Of a stretch of 64,000 nt of DNA, positions 56,901 to 64,000 are shown one piece after another. The first letter of the stretch is position 1, and each line of letters opens with the position of its first letter. The notes under the pieces were generated by a model, which did not search any database, had not been told where the DNA came from, and saw only the letters and a list, made by a program, of their open reading frames with translations. Made by a program: the position numbers and the translations under genes. Location: positions 77,962 through 141,961 of the forward strand of contig MEHQ01000469.1 in assembly GCA_008828725.1 (NCBI GenBank). Direction: 5' to 3'. The DNA comes from Saccharina japonica. Lineage: Eukaryota; Sar; Phaeophyceae; Laminariales; Laminariaceae.

Positions 56901-58443
56901 CGATCGGGCTGCTTAACCCAAATTCGTCGGACCTTCATTTTTGCGACAAATATGTTTCAGAGGATACTTCGGTCATGATGTTTCTCATCCGGCAGCACTA
57001 TTAGTTTCCTCCAAAATCATTCTTCCGGTGAGGCACGACGCTCTGTAAGTGAGGAGCTCAGAAAAATCATGGTGCACTTACTTCTATCGTAGCATGCGTC
57101 AGACGATGAGGATAGCACGTTTGTTACCAATTTTGTGGCGGTTGATGGTGCTCCTTAGGATTTTTACCCCTACACTGTACATAAAATCTAAGTGGAGCTG
57201 TATCCTGAAAGAGGTTTTTCCTCCACAGCGGAAGTGCCGTCGTCAAAAACGGGTCAACCGAGAGGAAATTTCCTATGTCGCCGTAGTCCCATGCAGTACT
57301 ATTTTGCACTGATCGTTGTCTGTGAAACGAAGGGCGCCGGGTACAATTTGATCATAATTATGTTCTTGAGTGGAGATATACACGCAGATCTCCTCACGTA
57401 AGGTGTCTATAGGTGACATTCGGTGCTACTCCTACCGTCGCATGCGTCGTCAGTTTAAATCGAAAAAAACGGTTGCTAGCAGGAAATAGTTCGCTCCACG
57501 GTTTTCCAAGCTTCCATGGAACAGTTTTGGAATGGTCGTTGCCGCACCCTGCATGGAGAATTTCACGCCGTTCTTCGTGCCCGTTATTTCACCTTGTTTA
57601 GCCAGGGTGGCGGAATCAGCTACTTCCTGGCAGACCCCGAGCTAGGAGACATTTTCAACAACGGCCTGTGCGGTGAGGATCCCCGCAATTCTGCAGTATT
57701 TTTCATTAATTCGTGGATTGTCAGTCGGGTATTTTGCGGCATCTGAAAATCTGAACGTGTTTGCGAGATCACCATACAAAATGGCGGTTGTGAACAAGGC
57801 TTTAGCCCCCCTGTGTGTGTGGTGATATGCCTAAGCGAACGGGGATATAACTGCTACGTTCAAACACGGGAAATGACGAACCGCAGTTCATCCGGATATA
57901 TAAGCTTCTCGAATAGTCTGTGCCGTGGAGCTAAAGCTCTGTATAACTATATTCAGATTATTGGAGAATAACGTTATAAAAAGACCATTACTTGCTAACA
58001 ACCTTCTCGTCTTGTGCCCTCCCACGGTAGGCCGATTAGTCAACGCTGTTTCCCTCTACTATCGTATTGTTTGCGACTAAATGGCATTCACGGCCCCGCT
58101 ACCGATATCACCAATCTGTTTGTGTATAAGCCCCGACACAAACGGCTCCCGCTGCCGCTTGTTCCTAGGGCGCCACCCGTCGTCAACGTAGTTTTCTTCT
58201 TGTATCGCTGTACACCTAAATGTTTGAGGTGCCAACGAAATGAACTCAACCCCCATCTCGACGGCGTATGCGAGGGAGCTACTCATTGACTGTACCTTGT
58301 TTTTTTAATGGGGAGGAAATACCCGTTCTGTATAACCGCGTTTGGTGTCGTGTTCCATGGTACGTCAGAGTGCATGCCGGAGGAAGCCGTGATGTGCCAA
58401 GCGGGAACCGTGTGCGAAGCTGGTGCCAAGGGCTACAAATGCG
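44732..58443 (+). CDS. Gene B: secreted LRR protein, 13 exons modelled
   Basis: The tandem paralogue of gene A, with the same exon order, sizes and phases. Exons 1 to 10 read through cleanly: signal peptide, cysteine-rich and acidic exon, cap, seven LRR or LRR-like units. Exon 11 has a TGA at 56708-56710, where A has a cysteine codon, and exon 12 is two bases shorter at its 5' end than in A, which breaks phase. If these readings are right, B ends early or is a pseudogene at the C terminus; a product truncated in exon 11 would still be a secreted LRR ectodomain. Introns carry a 5'-truncated LINE (between exons 4 and 5) and GACGC-MITEs at 51611, 52009 and 56851. Function and ligand are unknown. 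Confidence 0.7.
45638..46142 (+). CDS. Gene B exon 2: cysteine-rich domain with acidic tail
   Basis: It opens in phase 0 after CTACAG with YAFLTVCVVLPKAK. Cysteine blocks CNDCEDTWNAVC, GVPSVCD, VLCVTLGAACSG and ACEGQC follow, then an acidic tail of D with some N, Y and H. It is in frame with exon 1, unlike the equivalent acceptor in A. Confidence 0.8.
46426..46495 (+). CDS. Gene B exon 3: N-terminal cap
   Basis: 70 bases, phase 1 in and 2 out, protein identical to A. Confidence 0.8.
47107..47196 (+). CDS. Gene B exon 4: LRR-like unit 1
   Basis: 90 bases, phase 2-2: RLEECGLVDDDLPYLPACF. Confidence 0.8.
47780..49390 (+). mobile_element. 5'-truncated LINE in intron 4 of gene B
   Basis: The segment is absent from gene A. 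From about 47,855 the frame reads YVDILQGVAQGCTLSPNLF, a reverse transcriptase block, then IPIVDQYTYLGVEIS. Where the FADD or YADD catalytic box is expected, FEEG appears (48021-48032), so the enzyme was dead or has since decayed. The frame shifts near 48,460, continues to 48,769, and a C-terminal MCPCGNAIKSIIN...GGCERY motif (from about 49,000) resembles the zinc-knuckle-like end of LINE proteins. It belongs to a different LINE group from 18480-19802. The left 75 bases are unassigned. Confidence 0.8.
49406..49495 (+). CDS. Gene B exon 5: LRR-like unit 2
   Basis: 90 bases, phase 2-2, ending FSTFPEETFAGLTELIDL. It starts about 15 bases after the LINE insertion. Confidence 0.85.
50067..50138 (+). 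CDS. Gene B exon 6: LRR unit 3
   Basis: 72 bases, phase 2-2: GLTSLREGLFSGLSKL. The proline of the LPxxxF motif is arginine here. Confidence 0.85.
51496..51567 (+). CDS. Gene B exon 7: LRR unit 4
   Basis: 72 bases, phase 2-2: LYHNNLTTLPSGIFADL. Confidence 0.85.
51611..51846 (+). mobile_element. GACGC-MITE copy 6 (partner of copy 2)
   Basis: About 236 bp at the same place after exon 7 as copy 2 in A. Right flank TAGA, left flank GAGA. It is more worn than the unit-specific copies, as expected of an older insertion. Confidence 0.8.
52009..52258 (+). mobile_element. GACGC-MITE copy 7 (B only)
   Basis: 250 bp, exact CGTA duplication (52005-52008 and 52259-52262). The empty site is in unit A near 30,144. 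Confidence 0.9.
52685..52756 (+). CDS. Gene B exon 8: LRR unit 5
   Basis: 72 bases, phase 2-2: YLYENYFATLPDRVFEGCSS. Seven residues differ from A. Confidence 0.85.
53959..54033 (+). CDS. Gene B exon 9: LRR unit 6
   Basis: 75 bases, phase 2-2: DENELVSLPAETFTGMGG. Confidence 0.85.
55995..56066 (+). CDS. Gene B exon 10: LRR unit 7
   Basis: 72 bases, phase 2-2: RANNLTTLPDGLFIDIPQ. Confidence 0.85.
56277..56510. mobile_element. Possible fragment of the GGGTCGATC element family
   Basis: AAGGGTCAATCTTAACGG at 56,279 resembles the end of 6808-7448. The segment is missing from A near 34,500. The right end was not found. Confidence 0.35.
56587..56774 (+). CDS. Gene B exon 11: cysteine-rich C-terminal flank
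   Basis: In phase with exon 10 it reads CGTAAREASVVLNQTAAPVYG, FSCASMHPYECPLTNA and then a TGA at 56708-56710. A has TGC (cysteine) at that place. After the stop the same frame continues as in A (SGLWRGTLDSNASRL). Confidence 0.5.
56851..57100 (-). mobile_element. GACGC-MITE copy 8 (B only)
   Basis: 250 bp, reversed, exact AGAC duplication (56847-56850 and 57101-57104). The empty site in unit A at 34,830 has one AGAC. Confidence 0.9.
57525..57672 (+). CDS. Gene B exon 12: conserved C-terminal domain part
   Basis: HGEFHAVLRARYF and then GGGISYFLADPELGDIFN. The conserved frame would need phase 0 at the acceptor, where exon 11 delivers phase 1. Compared with A, the first part is two bases shorter. 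Confidence 0.55.
58369..58443 (+). CDS. Gene B exon 13: small cysteine-rich exon
   Basis: 75 bases, phase 1-1: CMPEEAVMCQAGTVC and on to KGYKCG. Confidence 0.75.
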
Positions 58444-59574
58444 GTAAGAGGTCGCTGTAGGCGGTAGGATGCCGCGGTGGCGAACTAATGTTGGAGATCT
58501 GGCACATCCGGTAATTATTGTTACATCGTGTTATCTTATGACCGTAAGCAGGTCAAACATCGACCTTATACGTTCCAACAATAGCTGGACACCCATATAT
58601 CTACAACCGACATCGAGAACCCCTGCGAACTGTGCCCGTCGTTGCTTGTTCCTGGAAATTCATTTTCGAGGAATGTGGAGAGATGCAGACGATCAATATT
58701 AGGGCTTACTGTAGTGACTTTGCTTCTCAAGCTCGTCTGTAGGACTCGTTTTCCCACGCCTCGGAGTTAGAGCTGGTATGCTGGATGCAAATCTTACGTA
58801 CGGACATACATGTACTTTACGCTCAGATCAAGAAGGCGCTACAATAGAACAACGATATATAACCGACATACTCTAACCCTGACTCCCCGCACCTCCCCGA
58901 CGCTGCGATTGTGCAGTGTGATGATCACAGGACGCATCTCACGAAAAGCGTGGTTGCTTTTAAACCAGGATGGATGTGCGTCTTCCGGATATAGGTTCGG
59001 CGCCTTGCCGAACCGCTACTGGAAGAATGCCTGCGTCATCGGACGCTTAAACTCGAGATTGAGCTGCGAGGGGATGACACGTCACCGAAGGCTACGTTGT
59101 GTGTTGGTAGGGAGGTCGGAGGGCGCACCGGCATCCATGCTATGGATTCAAGTCGTATTTCGGTGGATTAGCAACGTTGAAATAAACTGAGGGCCTTACT
59201 CACGACATAGAGTTGAATGAGTCATTTGAGGAACATCGGGGCGGTAGCTGCACCATCGGCAAGGGGCTAGCGGTTCATGATTAGATAAACAGATTACCAC
59301 CACGATCGATTGTGAAAGTTACCCTTGGCACATTCGAACAAGAGTTTTTTTGCAGTTGTTTCGATTGGAGCACTGCGCGCGGTCGTAATAATGTACTTCA
59401 CCGTATGAACATTGATACGAATACGACTTTATGCCCGGTGGCATGACTGTTTTATTTTTCCGAAGAGATTGACTTTTGCTACCCATCCTAAACATGTGAC
59501 GTACTTTGTGTACGTTCATGAGCACCACCCATGCGTCAAGCGGCGATGATACCCCGTTTGGCGTGCTTCGGTAG
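58444..59574. other. Gene B 3' intron or flank
   Basis: The counterpart of 36,401-37,568. YRFGALPNRY recurs in one frame near 58,998. No in-phase exon was found. Confidence 0.4.
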
Positions 59575-59801
59575 CGGAAATCTGCCACTGTAGCTGTGGC
59601 AACAGTCGCTTGATTATATTCACCGTTTCTACTGAGGCCAATAACGTATTATTGGTGTTGGCCTTATCGCGAAAGGTTATTGATCGGTCCATTTCGCTTG
59701 AGTTTGCTTGTATGCTCAGTGCGGACTCTGCAAGGTGCAAGGGAGTTAAGGACAAGCAGCAGGTGCCACCGGGGTCGCGATATATCACCAAAACTTGTTG
59801 A
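59575..59801 (+). CDS. Gene B possible terminal exon 14
   Basis: After CGGTAG, in phase with exon 13: EICHCSCGNSRLIIFTVS, then a mildly hydrophobic NNVLLVLALS and a longer tail ending ITKTC and TGA. The tail is longer than in A. Confidence 0.35.
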
Positions 59802-59806
59802 AAGCG

Positions 59807-60569
59807 TTACCGTGGAAGCGTAAGTTACTGCAGTATGGACCTCGATGGCATGGTGTTGGAATATCTTACGACATGGATACGTATTTATAATCGACGAAGA
59901 CGTGCCCACAAATACGTCGTTGGCATTAGGAATCTAACCGTATCCGGCATGATCATGCTTGGTACACCTTTCAAACCCCACGCCCGCAGTCTATATATAT
60001 ATATATGTGTGATGTTTTATACACTTACGATTATATTACAACACCAACAGAACGTACAATGAACAATATATCCTATCCGCCACAAATATTAGACGAGTGG
60101 AAGTCATGAAGATTCTTCTGTCCGTGTGTGTGCATCGTGGAAACCTTTCCCCCCATAATTCCCATCGAGAAAACCAACCCTGTACGCGATCTTTAAGCCC
60201 GCCCACACACTCTCCGTGACCACCCATGGATATCAGCGTGATCAGAAGGATTCCAGCAAAGATGAGTGCAAGGTATCCCACTCTGGCGGACACAACATCT
60301 GGTTTCTCCGTAAAAATCATCAACTGTACAACAAACTGAACGCCTGGAGTTTGCACAATTCTGACACCAAATCCCTGCTAGTGAGTTTGTGGAAGATTAC
60401 TACAGTAACAAAATGTTAACGGCCAGACCGTTGAGCGAAATATATTATAACTCCCGTGTCTGCTAGCAGTCAACAATCTGCTGTGAGAAGTAGGAGAACT
60501 ACCGCATTCCTTGTTTATTTTTGCAACCCGGCCGCGCTATCCGAGGTGGCCCGGTCACCCCGTCTCCCA
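59807..60569. other. Right flank of the duplication, no gene seen
   Basis: A (TA)n tract lies near 59,993-60,006. Short frames only. Confidence 0.5.
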
Positions 60570-60895
60570 GGCGACCCCCACAGAGGCCTACTGGCGTCAA
60601 CGACACCAAGCAGTTTCCATTGCGGGGCCGGCCTCCTACTTGCAGCCGATTCTGATGTGACGGATAACTTTACTGTAGAACCGATACCAGTAGGTTGAGG
60701 AATATGATTTACCTCGTGTACAAGACAACCGTCTGCTGCTGCTGCTGCCACCACACTAGCCACACGCAGAGGCGGTTGCAGTTGACCCCGCCACCCGGAA
60801 ACACGGCGACACCTGTGTCCCAAGGAATGCCCACCTAGGCCTGGGTGGACGTAAACACCAAGCAGCAGCATCCCTTGTGGGGCCGGCCCCGTGAA
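60570..60895. repeat. Direct repeat of about 70 bp, two copies
   Basis: ACACCAAGCAG followed by GGGGCCGGCC recurs at about 60,608-60,640 and 60,857-60,892, with similar upstream CCCACAGAGGCCT and CCCACCTAGGCCT blocks. (CTG)n-type runs lie next to it. Confidence 0.6.
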
Positions 60896-63303
60896 AGTCG
60901 GCTGCTGCTGCTGCTGTGTTTTCGAGATCACGAGGTTGATTCCTCGAGCAGCGAGTTGCCTTCTCTATTCGTTGTACCCGTACGGGCCTGCTCGTACTTG
61001 TACGGGCCCGAACAAACCCAGGCGCAGTGAACGAGCACAATGTTGATCGGACTATGTGCGCGGACCGTCGACATCACTCTGTGCGAAGGTGAGACGATAC
61101 GGCTGAGCGACGACTGGCAGTTCGAGACTGCTGTGGGCTGTATGTTGATCGAACGACGGACGATGCAGTAATCGTGTGCCCTTTCGCAAATGGTGTCACT
61201 TTGCACCTAGAAAACCACCACCGTTTCTCGGAAGCATTCAGCCATACATTTACTATCATAATTCCATCAGAACTCCTCCTTAAACAAACTTTTGTAAGCT
61301 CGTCAGCTGTGAGTTCGGCATATTGGGCAGTAGTAATAATTGATACTCAAGTTAGCGTTAAATGTTTGTTCTATATGTCATTGTATAGTATTCGCGTGCG
61401 CTTTGTGTTGTAAAAACGAGTATTTTTTCAAAACGCGACGTCATATCCAGAAACACCGGAATTCACGAGACACGCAAAAAAAACGGCACTATTTGTGCTG
61501 CGTGGAATCCCTCTATTACCGAAGCGCACTGCGCCCTGCCTGATTGCCCCCTTTACCAGACCCGTACGTCGCCGCAGCGGACTGCACAGGACAGTCGGGG
61601 TCAATAAATATATCCATCCCGCACGGAATCACAATGTTCAATTGTCATAACAAGGACTGCACAGAACACTACCGTTCAACTCCAAATCTTGGCAGCGAGA
61701 ATGCACGATAAAGGTGTAAAACAAAAGAGGCGCTTTGCTACGGCGCTGTGCAGTTTCTAGCGATTACTGCCGAAACCAACCGTATCGTACGAACCTAAAG
61801 CACACCGAACAGCTAGTTATGGAACTATTGGACAATATCGGTACATATCTTCCAGCGCATCGTACCATTTTGAAAACACGTATAACCGGCAAACCACCGC
61901 ATCGCGGTATAGCACACTACACATATAAGACCCCACCGGTTCCGTTGTACGTCGTGAAACGCCTTAGTCATAGCAAAGACCGTCGTCAGCCACCTTGCCT
62001 GTTTGCCAAGTATGCTAGTCAGTGGGGTCGTAACATATACGGGAAAAGACGGCGGTCGGTGCCAAGAGTCGCGTTCTACAACCAAAAAATGCTTTATTCA
62101 TGGCAAAGGCTGTCGTCAGCCACACTTGTTTGTCAAAGAGACTGGGCAGAGGTCTCGACATAGATGGGCAAAGGCCACGGTTGATTCAGAAAACTGCGTC
62201 TCATAAAGAGGATAAAAACCAAGATATGCACCACGTCGCGAGTTGACGAAGGCTCCGGAAGAATAACACGCCCCTTGGCGGGTCTTCTGAATTTCTATAC
62301 TTTTCCTATTATATGCGGAGTATTTCGTCTAACCGATCTGATAATAGCACTTCCCTCCAGAATGACAGCGAAAAATAGAGGCCGTGCCCCCTCCAGCTCA
62401 ACGTGAGCCACCCCCACGGCCTCTCGGCCACCTTCCCTCTCATAGTGCATAGCATGTACAGGTGTAACACCTGAGTTATCTACCTAAATGTAAAGACAAA
62501 CAACCTGGCACATCGATAAACTGAACTAGCCTCCGCCAAAAGAGATCAACTATACTTCCGTGTTTTACCGCTTTTCGTTTATTTTCATGCACAGACCTGT
62601 CGGGTCAATAAAGCGTGCACCTCTAATCGTAAAAACTAACGCCATAAACGAGCTTATGCCCCCTGGAGCTGTGTTAGTGTCACCCCCCACTTATGGTCAT
62701 GCAGCTACGGCAATGCATGGCATGAGTACAACCAACGCCCCCCTCCCAGCCAAATTGTACTACTACAGCTACCTATGAGTCCTGACCGGCGTCGTGAATG
62801 TAAAGCTAGGCAACGTTCCATACCTCGAATCAATGTATCCTCGTCATGAATGATCGATGCGTCGAGATCGCCTGCACTATCCTATTGTTTCAGATGGAAC
62901 AGGATTACATCGGTCGATAAATCGTTGCATTGGTAGTCGCATACGAGCGTGTTCCCCTTCCAGCCCTGGACACGCACCCCCACCTGCCAAAATCATACCA
63001 ATCACCTATAACTCCTCAACGACGTGATCCTGGAGGGAACAACGCGACGACCTACCACACCGCCCGAGTTGATGACGGGTCGGCAGGACTCACCACGTCC
63101 ACGGGAAACGTTGTACGTGCACCTTCATTCTATATGCAAACCCGTTCTTTCCGAAAGGACAGTGCATTCCTCCAAAACCGTCGCATAAGTCTTAAACACG
63201 AGGTTTAAAAAACCCTCCGGATCGATATACGTATCCCCCCCCTTCCCCTCCCGCTCCTGGCGCTGCGTTTAATAAGGGGGATAGTGGTCAACGGTTTGAA
63301 TAC
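60896..63303. other. No gene supported
   Basis: A frame of 142 codons at 61735-62163 has no recognisable domain. Within it a roughly 40-bp segment, GTCGTCAGCCACCTTGCCTG-like, is repeated at 61,980 and 62,110, which may simply keep the frame open. Confidence 0.4.
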
Positions 63304-63307
63304 CCAA

Positions 63308-63577
63308 GACGGTTGCTACCGTAGAGGCGCACCATGTGTTTGCCGAGAGCGGTCACTTGAGGGGCTCAATATCGGACTCAAAAACTGATTATGGGTGGTG
63401 AAAGAAAGAAAAAGGGCTACCCGATGAACAGACCCATGGCCTAACGAGACAACGAAACATACGGCAACACAAAAAAAATGTAGAATTCCGACGGTTTTGG
63501 GTTAATGAGCCCTTAATAGATCATTCCAAAAAACGTTTCAGCCGAAACGTGCTACGTACCTCTACCGTAGCACTTAT
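63308..63577 (+). mobile_element. GACGC-MITE copy 9 (outside the duplication)
   Basis: Left end GACGGTTGCTACCGTAGAGG and inner GGGTTAATGAGCCC match the family. The right end CTCTACCGTAGCAC is worn, so the exact border and target duplication are uncertain. Confidence 0.75.
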
Positions 63578-64000
63578 CCCAGTGTCAAGCCAATGAACAA
63601 ATCAAAACGCCTCGCCCCCCACTACCCCTCCGAATGCCCTTCTCGCCCCAGGATACGCCCGGGTGTACAATCAGAAATAAACATCCCTCAATCATCTGGC
63701 ACATGAAGGCCTACCATGTGTCTCTAACTATATGGGGCACGCTCTTTCATAAAATTGAACCTAGTTCCCGACCTAACACTGAAAAACGCGCTTGGTCGTA
63801 GCGGGGGGTGAGCAAGCGCGTGTTCGGCCAGCGAACCATTTCCAGGGCCGTACAGAGTTTACTGGGATGATCACTCCGTCCTACCGTCCAACGAGCAGTC
63901 CTATCGGCTGAAGCATGATGCAGGGCCACTACGTTCAGTGGCAGTGTTGCAGTGTACCCTCAAGCAGCAGCGAACTTCGTCAACATCGCTGTATATCCTG
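63578..64000. other. No gene seen
   Basis: Nothing recognised up to the window end. Confidence 0.5.

Larger units (their letters stand above)
38197..59806 (+). repeat. Segmental duplication unit B
   Basis: The second, shorter tandem copy begins within about 400 bases of the end of unit A. It lacks the 13.6-kb repeat block, the foldback element and the two intron SINEs of A. It has its own Harbinger-like element, a 2-kb insertion, a LINE and two MITEs. Confidence 0.85.

Noticed and set aside
59319-59791. Minus-strand frames near the end of unit B with a counterpart in A (SVETxNI...RLLPQLQW)
   Set aside because: They mirror the possible + strand exon 14 region. Conservation is explained by the duplication, and no minus-strand splice sites were evident.
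61735-62163. 142-codon frame as a gene
   Set aside because: It has no domain and no splice evidence, and contains an internal 40-bp repeat that may keep it open by chance.
1-64000. LTR retroelement, endogenous virus or Polinton
   Set aside because: I saw no paired LTRs, integrase, protease, capsid or family-B polymerase motifs. The reverse transcriptase pieces belong to LINEs.

Overview
The window looks like nuclear DNA of a stramenopile, most likely a brown alga. I infer this from genes whose leucine-rich repeats (LRRs) sit one per 72-base exon, introns of several hundred bases to over 2 kb with GT..AG borders, and a dense mix of LINEs, SINEs and small inverted-repeat transposons. Nothing looks bacterial: there are no operons, no long single-exon genes and no Shine-Dalgarno spacing. 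I could not run a search, so the species is open.

The main structure is a tandem segmental duplication. Unit A (about 3.2-37.8 kb) and unit B (about 38.2-59.8 kb) lie head to tail. They align through introns, the 5' region and the exons of one gene, and differ mainly by transposon insertions. Each unit carries one + strand gene for a secreted LRR protein: gene A at 23.8-36.4 kb and gene B at 44.7-58.4 kb, with a possible last exon near 37.6 and 59.6 kb. In order, the protein has a signal peptide, a small N-terminal domain, a cysteine-rich domain with an acidic tail, a cysteine-bearing cap, about seven LRR or LRR-like units and cysteine-rich C-terminal exons. I built the exons by comparing the two copies. 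From the capping exon to the last LRR, every intron is in phase 2, so LRR exons can be lost, gained or swapped without changing frame. The C-terminal exons carry in-frame problems in both copies, so either gene may be decayed or differently spliced there.

Unit A is longer mostly because of 13.6 kb of transposon-rich DNA (about 6.2-19.8 kb) that unit B lacks. It holds two split blocks of a roughly 70-bp minisatellite, several TTA/TAA-flanked inverted-repeat elements (PIF/Harbinger-like), two SINEs, two LINE fragments and a stack of nested elements: a 7.1-kb element (9763-16867) containing a 5.3-kb element (9991-15280) and a hAT-like element (15880-16476). A sibling of the outer element lies in unit B at 38331-39826, in the opposite orientation. 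A 2.3-kb foldback element with two nearly identical 980-bp arms and a TA target site is at 20372-22680.

A roughly 250-bp inverted-repeat element, apparently a family of its own with 4-bp target duplications, occurs nine times. One insertion is shared by both units, four are only in A and two only in B. The duplication therefore supplies filled and empty sites, and shows the family moved both before and after it. The flanks (1-3.2 kb and 59.8-64 kb) hold repeats and no gene I can support. I saw no LTR retroelement, endogenous virus, Polinton, CRISPR array, rRNA or standalone tRNA gene.
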